64,000 nucleotides of DNA from Rubellimicrobium aerolatum (GTDB lineage: Bacteria > Pseudomonadota > Alphaproteobacteria > Rhodobacterales > Rhodobacteraceae). The stretch is taken from positions 1-64,000 of the forward strand of contig NZ_JAGGJP010000015.1 in the NCBI RefSeq assembly GCF_017872975.1. Direction: 5' to 3'. Positions 26,393 through 36,060 of this stretch are shown here, piece after piece. The notes under the pieces are model-generated. The model was given only the letters and a program-made list of their open reading frames with translations. It did no database searches and had not been told where the DNA came from. A program made the translations under genes and the position numbers. The number at the start of each line of letters is the position of its first letter. The stretch's first letter is position 1.

Positions 26393-27349
26393 TCAGCCCT
26401 TGACGCTGCCCGAGGTGATCCCGGTCACGTAGAAGCGCTGAAGGGCTAAAAAGAGGACGATTATTGGCAAAACCGAGACAAGGATCGCCGCCTGCTGGAG
26501 CGACTTGGTGGCTTCCTGCTCGAAGGCCCCGCGCAGCAGGTAGATGCCGACGGGGAGGGTCTGGAGATCCGGCGCGGTGCGCGTGACCGTCATGGTCCAC
26601 AGCACCTCGTTCCAGTGATACAGGAACACGAAGATCGCCAGCGTCGCCAGTCCCCCGCCGACCAGCGGCAGGGCGATGCGGAAGAAGATGAAGAACTCGC
26701 CCGCGCCGTCCATGCGGGCGGCGTCGAGCAGTTCGTCCGGGACGGCGAGGAAGAACTGCCGCATCAAGAAGATGCCGTACCACGACACCGCGAAGGGCAG
26801 GACCAGCGCGGCATAGGAGCCGAGGAGCCCGAAGCCCCCCTGCCCCGTCCAGTCGTTGCCGCCCATCAGCGGCGCGTAGCGGAGGATGAAGAACCAGGGG
26901 ATCAGGAAGATGAAGAAGGGGAACATCTGCGCCCCCACCGCGAAGCGGAACATCCCCGTCCGCCCCGGGAAACGGAACTTGGCCAGCGCATAGCCCGCCA
27001 TGGCCGAGGTAAGGAGCTGGAGCGCGGTGATCGCCAGCGTCACGCCCAGGGAGTTCGCCATCCAGCGCCAGAGCGGCAGCTCCTCGAAGACGCGGACGAA
27101 GTTGCCCCATTGCGGGTCACGCGGCCAGTAGACGGGGGGGCGGGCCAGCCGTTCCGCCGGGGTGCGGAGCGCGCCGAGGATCATGTCGAGGAACGGCAGC
27201 ACCATGATCAGCGCGCCCAACGTCAAGAGGGCATACTTCAGCGCCGTCCAGGCGGTGCGCCGCGCCGCCGAGCGGGGCCGTCCGGGCGGCATGGTCTCGG
27301 CCATGGCGGCGAGGCCGGGCGCAGTGGCGGGGAGCGAGGTCTCGGTCAT
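26393..27349 (-). CDS. CUT1 sugar ABC transporter permease (MalG type)
   Basis: 318 residues with six membrane segments (first near 38-60). The EAA-loop motif lies near 223 (DELLDAARMDGAGEFFIFFRIALP) and contacts the ATPase. The C-terminal GSVKG is typical. The start at 27349 overlaps the upstream permease stop (ATGA). Its 3' end contains short A/T-richer codons unusual for the window, without other sign of transfer. Confidence 0.93.
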   Translation of the reverse strand: MTETSLPATAPGLAAMAETMPPGRPRSAARRTAWTALKYALLTLGALIMVLPFLDMILGALRTPAERLARPPVYWPRDPQWGNFVRVFEELPLWRWMANSLGVTLAITALQLLTSAMAGYALAKFRFPGRTGMFRFAVGAQMFPFFIFLIPWFFILRYAPLMGGNDWTGQGGFGLLGSYAALVLPFAVSWYGIFLMRQFFLAVPDELLDAARMDGAGEFFIFFRIALPLVGGGLATLAIFVFLYHWNEVLWTMTVTRTAPDLQTLPVGIYLLRGAFEQEATKSLQQAAILVSVLPIIVLFLALQRFYVTGITSGSVKG

Positions 27350-28239
27350 CCCCGCGCCTCCACGCCGCCGCGCCGCAGGAGGCGGAGCTGCACCAGCGTC
27401 GCCACGAGGACCAGCGCGAACAGGACGTAGGACACCGCCGAGGCGCGGCCCATCCGCAGATCCTCGAACGCCATCTGATACATGTATTGGCCGGTGGTCA
27501 GCGCCGCGCGGCCCGGCCCCCCTTGGGTGCCGGGGAACAGCACCAGCATGAGGGTGAAGTAGCTCATCCCCGAGATGAAGCCGGTCACGATCACGAACAG
27601 CACCGTGGGCTTGAGCAGCGGCAGCGTCACGAAGCGGAACAGTTGCCAGCGCCCCGCGCCGTCGAGCCGCGCGGCCTCGTAGTAGCTTTCGTCGATGCTG
27701 GCGAGGCCGGCGGCGAAGAGGAGCATGTTGCGGCCCAGCTCCATCCACACGAACACGAGGATCGCCGACAGCATGGCGAGCGACGGGTCGGTGAGCCAGC
27801 CGGGGCCGGGCAGACCGAACAGCCCGAGCAGGCGGTTCAGGAGCCCGTCCGTCTGGCGGAACACGAACCAGAAGATGAAGCCGATGGCGACGATGTTCGT
27901 CACCATCGGCAGGGTGTAGAGCACCCGCCACGCCCCCTGGTGCCGCGAGCGGCCGAAGACGGTGGCGAGCCCCAGCGCCAGCGGCACGCCGAGGGCCAGC
28001 GTGCCCAGCGCGAAATAGACCGTCTGCCACAGGGTCCGCAGGAAGATCGGGTCGGTGGCGAACAGGTATTGGTAATTCGCCAGCCCCACCCAGCGCGGCG
28101 GGGTGAGCGAGTCCCAGGTGGTCAGGCTGACATAGGCGGCGAAGACGACCGGCAGCACGAAGAACACGGCGGCGAAGACGACGACCGGGCCCAGGAACAG
28201 CCAGGGCACCGCCGCCTTGGAGGACAGGAGGCCCCGCAC
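27346..28239 (-). CDS. CUT1 sugar ABC transporter permease (MalF type)
   Basis: 297 residues from a GTG at 28239, 7 bases behind the binding-protein stop. There are six hydrophobic segments; the EAA loop reads YYEAARLDGAGRWQLFRFVTLP near 198-219. It pairs with the permease at 26393 to form the channel for the sugar bound by the 28247-29503 product. Confidence 0.93.
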   Translation of the reverse strand: MRGLLSSKAAVPWLFLGPVVVFAAVFFVLPVVFAAYVSLTTWDSLTPPRWVGLANYQYLFATDPIFLRTLWQTVYFALGTLALGVPLALGLATVFGRSRHQGAWRVLYTLPMVTNIVAIGFIFWFVFRQTDGLLNRLLGLFGLPGPGWLTDPSLAMLSAILVFVWMELGRNMLLFAAGLASIDESYYEAARLDGAGRWQLFRFVTLPLLKPTVLFVIVTGFISGMSYFTLMLVLFPGTQGGPGRAALTTGQYMYQMAFEDLRMGRASAVSYVLFALVLVATLVQLRLLRRGGVEARG

Positions 28240-28246
28240 GCCGGTC

Positions 28247-29503
28247 TCAGGGCTGCTCGGAAAGGATCGCCTGGATCTCGGCGTCGGCGGCGGCCAGGGC
28301 GTCGGCGGGGGCCATGCCGCCCGACCACGCCTGGTCGATGTAGCCGCGCAGGATGCGGTCGACCTCGGAGGCCTGCCAGACGTTGGGCTGCGTCACCGCG
28401 CGCCCCTCGGTCACCTCAGCGATGAAGGCGCGGTCGAAGTCATCGGCGGTGGCCGTCATCGCGGCGAGGTCGGCGTCGCTCCCCGCGAAGGCGCCCATCG
28501 CCGCCATCGCCTCGCCGGTGCAGGACAGCCCCCCCTCGCGCGGCTCGCTCAGGAAGCGCAGGAGCGCCCAGGCGTCGTCCTTGACATCCGAGGCGGCGTC
28601 CACCGTCCACAGGAAGCTGTAGAGCATCGTCCCCCCCGGCCCGTCGGTCGGGATGGGCGCCACGCCCACGGTATCGGCGAAGGCCTCGCCGTAGGCCTCC
28701 TGATACCCGAACTTGTTCCAGTTGGCGGCGATCTGCATCCCCACCGCGTTCGAGACGAAGTTGTCCACGACGATCTCGTTGCCGGTGATGCCGTCCGCGA
28801 ACAGCGCCGCCTGGTCCGACAGGATGCGGACGGCCTCGGGCGAGGTGAGGTTGGTGGAGCGGCCATCCTCCGCGAAGGGCGGCACGCCGGCGGCGAACAT
28901 CTGGGCGTAGAAGGGATGCACCCCTTCGGCGACCGTGGTGCCGTAGGCGTAGCCGCCCACGTCGATGTTGCCCTGGTCGTTCACGCGGGTGATCTTCTGC
29001 GCGATCTCGCGCAGCTCGGCCCAGGTCTTCGGGGGCTCGGTGTAGCCGGCCTCGGCCAGCAGCGCCTTGTTGTAGACCAGCGCATAGACCGACAGCTCGG
29101 TCGGGATGCCCCAGAGCTGGCCGCCGATGGTCACGGCCCCCTGCGTGGCGGGCGCGTAGTTGGCGGCGACGAACTCGGCGATGTCCGCGGGCGGCGGCTC
29201 CAGCACGCCGGCGCTGGCCAGTTGCGGGACCCAGACGGAATAGACGTTGTAGATGTCGGGCGAGGTGCCGCCCACGCGGCTGGTGAGGATCGTCTGGAGG
29301 AAGTCGCCATAGGCTGTCTGCTGGTGCTCGACCGTGACGCCGGGGTTGGCGGCCTCGAAGGCGTCGAAGCAAGCCTCCAGCGGCGCGGCCTGCTCGGGCG
29401 TGTAGTGTGTCGCGACCTGGATGGTCCGCGCCTCCTGCGCCGCCCCCGCGCCGCCCATCAGCGCCAGGCAGGCCCCCCCGAGCCCCGCGATCCCTCGTGC
29501 CAT
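28247..29503 (-). CDS. Extracellular sugar-binding protein (ABC transporter)
   Basis: 418 residues. A signal peptide ends near AGAA at about residue 22. The mature protein has the family-1 solute-binding features: YTPEQAAPLEACFDAFEAAN, DIYNVYSVWVPQL near 90 and a WTVDAASDVKDDAWALLRFL segment near 320. The ligand is unknown. AAGGGGG lies upstream of the start at 29503. It is the first gene of the minus-strand operon (binding protein, two permeases, unknown, deacetylase-like); the ATPase is encoded convergently at 23618. Confidence 0.9.
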   Translation of the reverse strand: MARGIAGLGGACLALMGGAGAAQEARTIQVATHYTPEQAAPLEACFDAFEAANPGVTVEHQQTAYGDFLQTILTSRVGGTSPDIYNVYSVWVPQLASAGVLEPPPADIAEFVAANYAPATQGAVTIGGQLWGIPTELSVYALVYNKALLAEAGYTEPPKTWAELREIAQKITRVNDQGNIDVGGYAYGTTVAEGVHPFYAQMFAAGVPPFAEDGRSTNLTSPEAVRILSDQAALFADGITGNEIVVDNFVSNAVGMQIAANWNKFGYQEAYGEAFADTVGVAPIPTDGPGGTMLYSFLWTVDAASDVKDDAWALLRFLSEPREGGLSCTGEAMAAMGAFAGSDADLAAMTATADDFDRAFIAEVTEGRAVTQPNVWQASEVDRILRGYIDQAWSGGMAPADALAAADAEIQAILSEQP

Positions 29504-29577
29504 CCGCCCGTCCCCCTTGGTCTGTCCAGAGAGGAAGCTAGGAGGGCCGGTGTCGAAGTCCAACCGCCCGCTGCGGT

Positions 29578-32481
29578 TCAGCCGCCCATCCCGTCCAGCA
29601 CCTCGCGCAGCTTGGCGGCCAGCTCCTCCAGCGTGAAGGGCTTGCCGATCAGGTGCACGCCCGCGTCGAGCACGCCGTTGTGCACGACCGCGTTGCGCGT
29701 GTAGCCGGTGGTGAACAGCACCTTGAGGCCGGGCCGGCGCCGCAGCGCCTCGTCGGCCAGCTTGCGGCCGTTGGTCTCGGGCATCACGATGTCGGTGAAC
29801 AGCAGCGTCACCTCCGGATGCGCGTCGAGAAGGCGCAGCGCCGCCTCGGCCCCCTCGGCCTCCAGGACGCCGTAGCCCAGCTCGCCCAGCGCATCGACGG
29901 TGAACTGGCGGACAACGGGCTCGTCCTCGACGACCAGCACCACCTCCTGCGATTCGCCGCGCGGGACCTGCGCGTTGGCGGCCTCGGGCGCGGCCTCGGC
30001 CTCGGGGCCTGACAGGCGGGGGAGGTAGATCTTGACGGTCGTGCCCTGCCCGGCCTCGGAGTAGATCTTCACGTGCCCGCCGGTCTGCTTGACGAAACCG
30101 TAGACCATCGACAGACCAAGGCCGGTCCCCTGCCCCACGGGCTTCGTCGTGAAGAACGGGTCGAAGGCGCGCGCCGCCACGTCGGGGGGCATCCCCGTGC
30201 CCGTGTCGCTCACGCTGATCTGGACATATTGCCCCGCGGGGATGCCCATGTGCTCGCTGGCGTAGCGCGAATCGAGCCAGGCGTTCGCCGTCTCGATGGT
30301 CAGCCGCCCGCCCTCGGGCATGGCGTCCCGCGCGTTGACGGCGAGGTTGAGGATCACGTTCTCCAACTGGTTCGGGTCGGCGCTGGCCTTCCAGAGCCCG
30401 CCCGACAGGACCGTCTCCAGCCGGATGCCCGCGCCGAGCGACCGGCGCAGCAGGTCCGACATCCCCTGCACCAGCCGGTTCGGGTCCACCGGCTCGGGCC
30501 GGAGCGGCTGCTGGCGCGAGAAGGCGAGGAGCCGCTGCGTCAGCACCGCCGCCCGGCGCGAGCCCTCCATCGCGGCCTCGACGTAGCGGCGCGCGCGGGG
30601 GTCGCCGTCGCCGATGCGCCGGCGGAGGAGGTCGAGCGAGCCCACCACGGCCGCCAGCATGTTGTTGAAGTCGTGCGCGATCCCGCCGGTGAGCTGGCCC
30701 ACCGCCTCCATCTTCTGGCTTTGCCGAAGCGCCTCCTCCACGCGCTCCCGCTCGGCGATGGCCTCGGCGACGCGGCGCTCCAGCGTTCCGTTCAACTCGC
30801 GCAGGGCGGCCTCGGCGGCGCGGCGCTCGGTGATGTCGAAGGTCACGCCGGGGAATCGGACGGGCCGGGCCTGGGCGTCCAGCAGACAGCGCCCCCGCGC
30901 GATGACCCAGCGCACGTCGCCGTCTCGGGTCTGGACGCGGTATTCCATCTGGTAGTCGCCACCCGTCGTCACCGCCTCGGCGATCCGCCGCGCGGCCTCG
31001 GGGCGGTCGTCGGGGTGGATGCCGGCGACATACTCCTCGACCGGCAGCCCCGCCCGCGCGCGGTCGGGGTCGAGCCCATACATCCGCGCGAACTGCTCGC
31101 TCGTGAACACCCGGTCGCCCGTCACGTCCCAGTCCCAGGTGCCGATGCCCCCCGCCGCGTCCAGCGCGAAGCGGAACCGCTGCTCGCTCTCGGCCAGCGC
31201 GGCCTCGGCGGCCTTGCGGGCGGTGATGTCCACCGACGATCCGATGAGCCCCACCACCGCGCCGTCCGCGTCGCGGAGCGGCGCCTTGGTGGACAGCCAC
31301 CAGGCGGGGGTGCCGTCGGGGAGCCGCACCTCCTCCTCGACCTGCTCGGCCTCGCCGCTCTCCATGATGCGCCGGTCGTTCGCCATCACGGCCAGGCCCT
31401 GCGCCGGGTCGTCCAGGAACTCGGCGTCGGTCCGGCCGAGATACTGCTCGGGCGGCTTGCCGATCAGCTCGGTGGTGCCGCGGTTGCCGATCAGCATCCG
31501 CCCGTCGCGGTCCTTGGCATAGACCACGCCCGGCACCGCCTCGGCGAAGACCTCCAGCAGCCGCAGGACCCTGTCGCGCTCGGTCTCGATGGCGCGGCGG
31601 GCCTCCACGTCGAGAAGGACGCCCGGAAAGCGCACGGCCCGGCCGTCGCCATCCATCTCCACGCGGCCGTTGGCCTCGATCCAGTAATACCGCCCGTCCT
31701 GCCGCTTCACGCGGTACTGGTGCGCGTAGGGGCCGCCGCGCCCGATGACCTCGGCGATGGCGGCCATCAGGCCGGGCTTGTCCTCGGGGTGGACGGTTTC
31801 CACCACCTTCTCGATGGGCAGGCCCTGGCGGCAAAGCTCGGCGTCCAGGCCGAACGCGGCGGCGAAGCGGTCGTCGGCGTTGAAGCGGTCGGCCACGAGA
31901 TCCCAGTTCCACGTCCCCAGGATCGCGCCCGCGTCGAGCGCGAGGCGCACCCGCTCCGCGTCCTCGCGCGCGCGGGCCTCGCTTTCGCGCAGGCGGCGCT
32001 CGGCGAGGATCTGGCCCGTGGTCTCCTGGCAGGCGCAGAAGAAGCCCGCCACCTCGACGACGCCGTCGCGGATCGGGGTGTAGGAGAAGGCAAAGTGCGT
32101 CTCCTCCGGGTAGCCCTTCCGCATCATCGTCAGGGTGATGTCGTCCATCTGCACCGGCTCGCCGCGCAGGGCGCGGGCGACGATGGGCCGCAGGTCGTCC
32201 CGGATCTCGCCCCAGACCTCCAGGAACCCGCGCCCGAGCGCGCCGGGGTGCTTGGACGCCAGCACCTCGGCATAGGCGTCGTTGTAGATGAGCGTGTGGC
32301 CGGGTCCCCAGGCCACGAACATCGGCTGGTTCGACCCCATCATCACGCCGACCAGCGTCCGCAGGGGCACGGGCCAGCCCGAGGGCGGCCCCAGCGGCGT
32401 CGCCGCCCAGTCCAGCGCGCGGGCGAGGCGGGTCACGGGGCTCTCCTCGCGGCCCGGGATCTGCGGCACGAGGCGCTCCAT
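29578..32481 (-). CDS. Hybrid sensor histidine kinase with four PAS domains and a receiver
   Basis: 967 residues, soluble. The N-terminus has the same module (DWAATPLGPPSGWPVPLR) as the kinase at 11383. PAS domains lie at about 35-150, 175-290, 305-420 and 430-545. The HisKA has GGIAHDFNNML with the acceptor His near 602. The ATPase has N-box NLAVNARDAMPEGG near 708 and GTGLGLSMVYGF near 789. A receiver from about 845 has Asp in LLFTDIVMPE near 898. Start ATG 32481 is chosen because upstream frame extensions are low-complexity. Single gene, 74 bases before the sugar ABC operon on the same strand; a role in its control is possible but unproven. Confidence 0.9.
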   Translation of the reverse strand: MERLVPQIPGREESPVTRLARALDWAATPLGPPSGWPVPLRTLVGVMMGSNQPMFVAWGPGHTLIYNDAYAEVLASKHPGALGRGFLEVWGEIRDDLRPIVARALRGEPVQMDDITLTMMRKGYPEETHFAFSYTPIRDGVVEVAGFFCACQETTGQILAERRLRESEARAREDAERVRLALDAGAILGTWNWDLVADRFNADDRFAAAFGLDAELCRQGLPIEKVVETVHPEDKPGLMAAIAEVIGRGGPYAHQYRVKRQDGRYYWIEANGRVEMDGDGRAVRFPGVLLDVEARRAIETERDRVLRLLEVFAEAVPGVVYAKDRDGRMLIGNRGTTELIGKPPEQYLGRTDAEFLDDPAQGLAVMANDRRIMESGEAEQVEEEVRLPDGTPAWWLSTKAPLRDADGAVVGLIGSSVDITARKAAEAALAESEQRFRFALDAAGGIGTWDWDVTGDRVFTSEQFARMYGLDPDRARAGLPVEEYVAGIHPDDRPEAARRIAEAVTTGGDYQMEYRVQTRDGDVRWVIARGRCLLDAQARPVRFPGVTFDITERRAAEAALRELNGTLERRVAEAIAERERVEEALRQSQKMEAVGQLTGGIAHDFNNMLAAVVGSLDLLRRRIGDGDPRARRYVEAAMEGSRRAAVLTQRLLAFSRQQPLRPEPVDPNRLVQGMSDLLRRSLGAGIRLETVLSGGLWKASADPNQLENVILNLAVNARDAMPEGGRLTIETANAWLDSRYASEHMGIPAGQYVQISVSDTGTGMPPDVAARAFDPFFTTKPVGQGTGLGLSMVYGFVKQTGGHVKIYSEAGQGTTVKIYLPRLSGPEAEAAPEAANAQVPRGESQEVVLVVEDEPVVRQFTVDALGELGYGVLEAEGAEAALRLLDAHPEVTLLFTDIVMPETNGRKLADEALRRRPGLKVLFTTGYTRNAVVHNGVLDAGVHLIGKPFTLEELAAKLREVLDGMGG

Positions 32482-32728
32482 CAGGCCGACCGCGCGGCGG
32501 ACTGCGCTGCGTCCCCGTTCCCCCGGACCCCTCTCGCCGCCATGCCCGCTCCCCTCGCCGAGACAGGCCAAGCGCCTGCGCCCCCTTCCATAAAACCACT
32601 CCGCCCCCGACGGCCACCCGTGATCTGCGCCGCGTCGCCACGTCGGCGCATTTTCCGGGCCCGCGCGGCTTGACCCGCCCCGGCGCGGAGGCCAACAGGG
32701 GCGCAGGGCAACCCAGGGACGGCAGCCG

Positions 32729-33664
32729 ATGGCGCATTGGCTCGTGACAGGCGGGGCGGGCTTCGTCGGGGGCCACCTCCTGCGGGCGCTGCGGGCGCGC
32801 GGCGACACGGCCGCCGTGATCGACGACCTGTCCACCGGCCGCGCCGACGCCCTGCCGCCGGGCCTCCACCTCCTGCGGGGCAGCATCCTCGACCCCGACC
32901 TGCTGGCGCGGGGGATGGAGGGGGCGGCCGGCGTCTTCCACCTCGCCGCCGTCGTCTCGGTCGAGGCCTGCACCCGCGACCTCCTGGGCGCGAGCCGGGT
33001 GAACCTCGGCGGCACGCTCGCCGTGCTCGACGCGGCGCGGCGGGCGGGGAACCGGCCCGTGGTGCTGGCCTCCTCGGCCGCCGTCTACGGCGACGCGGGC
33101 GAGAGCCCCTGCGACGAGGACATGGCGCCCCTCCCCCTGTCGCCCTACGGCGCCGACAAGCTCGGGGCCGAGCATCACGCCCGCGCCCAATGGGGCCTCC
33201 ACGGCCTGCCCACCGCGTCCCTGCGGTTCTTCAACGTCTACGGGCCGGGGCAGGACGCCCGCTCGCCCTACGCCGGGGTGATCGCGCGCTTCCTGTCGAA
33301 CCTGCGCGAGGGACGGCCCCACGCGATCAACGGCGACGGCCTCCAGACCCGCGACTTCGTGGAGGTGGGCGACGTGGCGGCGGCGCTGCTGGCGGCGCAG
33401 GACGTGCTCGCCCGCGCGCCGCGGGCGCTGGTGGCGAACGTCTGCACGGGGCGGTCGATCCCGCTGCTCGACCTCGCGCGGGGGCTCGACCGGATCGCGG
33501 GCACCGTCACCCCCATCCAGCACGGCCCCGCCCGCGCGGGCGACATCCGCCATTCGCGGGGCTCGCCCGCGCGGATGGAGGCGGTCCTCGGCGTCGCCGC
33601 CCGCACCCCCATCGAGGAGGGCCTCGCCCGCCTCCTCGCCTCGGTTCAGGCCAGCCCGGTGTAG
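32729..33664 (+). CDS. NAD-dependent sugar-nucleotide epimerase (UDP-glucose/GlcNAc 4-epimerase type)
   Basis: 311 residues, extended SDR. NAD motif TGGAGFVG at about 7-14, acidic DDLSTGRAD near 32, Ser-rich SSAAVYG near 112, catalytic YGADK near 145 and RFFNVYGPGQ near 168. It interconverts C4 epimers of UDP-sugars for exopolysaccharide or LPS. It converges on the UDP-glucuronate epimerase gene and overlaps it by 19 bases at the 3' ends. Confidence 0.85.
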   Translation: MAHWLVTGGAGFVGGHLLRALRARGDTAAVIDDLSTGRADALPPGLHLLRGSILDPDLLARGMEGAAGVFHLAAVVSVEACTRDLLGASRVNLGGTLAVLDAARRAGNRPVVLASSAAVYGDAGESPCDEDMAPLPLSPYGADKLGAEHHARAQWGLHGLPTASLRFFNVYGPGQDARSPYAGVIARFLSNLREGRPHAINGDGLQTRDFVEVGDVAAALLAAQDVLARAPRALVANVCTGRSIPLLDLARGLDRIAGTVTPIQHGPARAGDIRHSRGSPARMEAVLGVAARTPIEEGLARLLASVQASPV

Positions 33665-34623
33665 CGGCGGAACCACTCGGCGAAGCGGGGGACGCCCTCC
33701 TCGATGGGCGTGACCGGCTCGAAGCCGTGGTCGCGCCGGATGGCCGAGATGTCGGCATAGGTCGCGGGCACGTCGCCGGGCTGCATCGGCTCCAGCCGCA
33801 GCTCCGCCTTGCGCCCCAACGCCTCCTCCAGCACGGCGATGACGCGCAGCAGCGGCTCGGGCCGGCTGTTGCCGATGTTGTAGACGCGGTGCGGCGCCTC
33901 CCCGCCCGTGTCGGCGGGCGGCGAGTCCGACACCGCGACCACCCCCGCCACGATGTCGTCGATGAAGGTGAAGTCCCGCGCCATGTCGCCGCCGTTGAAC
34001 ACCGGCAGCGGCCGCCCCGCCAGGATCGCCTCGGCGAAGACCCACATGGCCATGTCGGGCCGCCCCCAGGGGCCGTAGACGGTGAAGAACCGCAAGCCCG
34101 TCAGCGGCAGCCGATACAGATGCGCGTAGGCGTGGCCCATCAGCTCGTCCGCCTTCTTGGTCGCGGCATAGAGCGACACCGGCCGGTCCACCGGATCGGC
34201 CTCGGAGAAGGGCAGCTTCGTGCTCCCCCCATAGACCGAGGAGGACGAGGCGTAGACCATCCCCTCCAGCCCCTCCAGATGCCGTGCATACTCCAGCACG
34301 TTCACCTGCCCCACGAGGTTCGCCTGCACGTAGGCGTGGGGGTTCTCGATCGAATGGCGCACCCCCGCCTGCGCGGCGAGGTGGATGATCCGCCGGACGC
34401 CCCGCCCCTGCAGCGCCTCGGCCAGCGCGCCCGCGTCGGCGATGTCCACCTGCCGGAAGTCGAACCCCGGCCCCTGCAACGCCTGGAGCCGGTCGCGCTT
34501 CAACTGGGGGTCATAGTAGGCGTCGAGGCTGTCGATCCCCAGCACCCGCTCCCCCCGGTCCAGCAGCCGCCGGGCGACGTGGAAGCCGATGAACCCGGCC
34601 GCGCCGGTGACGAGGGTGGTCAT
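33646..34623 (-). CDS. lspL: UDP-glucuronate 4-epimerase
   Basis: 325 residues. TGAAGFIGFHVARRLL at the N-terminus, DSLDAYYDPQLK near 31-42 (typical of UDP-GlcA 4-epimerases), AAQAGVRHSIENP, SSSVYG, catalytic YAATKKADE and RFFTVYGPWGRPDMA. It makes UDP-galacturonate for capsule or LPS. The ATG at 34623 starts MTTLVTGAAGF. Together with the convergent epimerase it hints at a cell-surface polysaccharide function, although no glycosyltransferase is in the window. Confidence 0.92.
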   Translation of the reverse strand: MTTLVTGAAGFIGFHVARRLLDRGERVLGIDSLDAYYDPQLKRDRLQALQGPGFDFRQVDIADAGALAEALQGRGVRRIIHLAAQAGVRHSIENPHAYVQANLVGQVNVLEYARHLEGLEGMVYASSSSVYGGSTKLPFSEADPVDRPVSLYAATKKADELMGHAYAHLYRLPLTGLRFFTVYGPWGRPDMAMWVFAEAILAGRPLPVFNGGDMARDFTFIDDIVAGVVAVSDSPPADTGGEAPHRVYNIGNSRPEPLLRVIAVLEEALGRKAELRLEPMQPGDVPATYADISAIRRDHGFEPVTPIEEGVPRFAEWFRRYTGLA

Positions 34624-34850
34624 CGCCCGCGGGCCGGGGTCGTCGGGATCGGGGTCGTCGGGGATGTCACGCTCATGCCGGTCTCCTGCTCCCTCGCCCC
34701 TTGGGGCACGGGGGCGTTCCCGTCCCCCTTCGCCGCCCGCCACGGAGCCGTCAAGCCATCCGGCCCCGGAACCGTCCCGAACCGCCGCCCGTTGGGCGGG
34801 GAGCCGCACGGCCCCGCCCGGGCCGCCCCGCCCCCGTAGGAGCCCCCTCC

Positions 34851-36056
34851 ATGCGCCGCCTGCCCCTCCTTGCCCTCGTCCTCGCCACCCCCGCGACCGC
34901 GCAGGTCGAAGGGACGGTCGGCGAATACTCCGACGCCACCGTGACCGGCAGCATCCTCGAACCCGAGCCCGTCACCGTCACCGACGACGCGGAACTCGCC
35001 TCGCTCGTCACCGTCCCCGAGGGCTTCACGGTCAGCGTGGCGGGCCGAGACCTCGGCGGCATCCGCATCCTCGCGACCCATGGCGATCACGTCTATGCCA
35101 CCCGCCGGCAGGAGGGCGACGTGATCCGCCTCATCGACGCCGACGGCGACGGCGACGGGGTGTTCGAGGACCACGCGACCGTCGCCACCGCCGACCAGAT
35201 GCACGGCATCTGGATCGACGGCGACACGGCGTATCTCGCCACCGTCAAGGAGGTGTTCACCGCCCCCATTCAGGAGGACGGCTCCTTCGGCGACCTCACC
35301 CCGCTGGTGGACGACCTCCCCGATGGCGGCCAGCACCCCAACCGGACGCTGGCGCTGGGACCGGACGGGCTCCTCTACGTCTCGGTCGGCTCCACCTGCA
35401 ACGCCTGCGCCGAGACCTCGGAGGAGAGCGCCACGATCCTGCGGATGCGCCCCGACGGCTCGGGCCGGACGATCTTCGCCGAAGGCTTGCGGAACACCAT
35501 CGGCTTCGGGTGGGAGCCCGGCACCGGCGCGCTCTGGGGCGCGGACCACGGCATCGACTGGCTGGGCGACGAGGAGCAGATCGAGGAGCTGAACCTCATC
35601 GCCGAGGGCACCCACTACGGCTGGCCCTACATCTACGGCGACGACGAGTTCAACCCGCAGGACAATCCGCCCCCCGGCGAGGGCACGCTGGCCGACTGGG
35701 CGGAACGGAGCGAGGAGCCGGTGCAGGGCTACACCCCCCACGCCGCGCCGATGCAGATGGTGTTCTACACCGGCGACGCCTTCCCCGAGGCGTATCGCGG
35801 CGACGCCTTCATCGCCATGCGCGGCTCGTGGAACCGCCGCCCGCCCTCGGGCTACGAACTGGCCCGCATCGACTTCGAGAACGGCCAGCCGGTGTCGTGG
35901 GAGCCCTTCGCGACCGGCTTCCTGATCGAATACGACGGCCCCCGCTACGGCTTCCTCGGCCGCCTCGTCGGCGCCGCGCAGACCGCCGAGGGCGACCTCC
36001 TCCTCGGCGACGACACGCAGGGCATCCTTTACCGCATCAGCGCAACGGGGAACTAG
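34851..36056 (+). CDS. PQQ-type sugar (sorbosone/glucose) dehydrogenase family protein
   Basis: 401 residues with a short signal peptide (cleavage near PATAQ, residue 18). The soluble beta-propeller signature is visible: GGQHPNRTLALGPDGLLYVS-like near 160, RMRPDGSG, GLRNTIGFGWEP, ADHGIDWLGDEEQIEELNLI and THYGWPYIYGDDE. It is expected to oxidise aldose sugars in the periplasm with PQQ. Start at 34851 with TAGGAG ahead. The molybdoenzyme gene follows after 4 bases, implying an operon. Confidence 0.85.
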   Translation: MRRLPLLALVLATPATAQVEGTVGEYSDATVTGSILEPEPVTVTDDAELASLVTVPEGFTVSVAGRDLGGIRILATHGDHVYATRRQEGDVIRLIDADGDGDGVFEDHATVATADQMHGIWIDGDTAYLATVKEVFTAPIQEDGSFGDLTPLVDDLPDGGQHPNRTLALGPDGLLYVSVGSTCNACAETSEESATILRMRPDGSGRTIFAEGLRNTIGFGWEPGTGALWGADHGIDWLGDEEQIEELNLIAEGTHYGWPYIYGDDEFNPQDNPPPGEGTLADWAERSEEPVQGYTPHAAPMQMVFYTGDAFPEAYRGDAFIAMRGSWNRRPPSGYELARIDFENGQPVSWEPFATGFLIEYDGPRYGFLGRLVGAAQTAEGDLLLGDDTQGILYRISATGN

Positions 36057-36060
36057 AGCC

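Noticed and set aside
28247-34045. Single 1932-residue minus-strand frame including the binding protein
   Set aside because: Only the last 418 residues (from 29503) have a signal peptide and binding-protein motifs. The rest is the wrong frame of the hybrid kinase and antisense to the epimerase.
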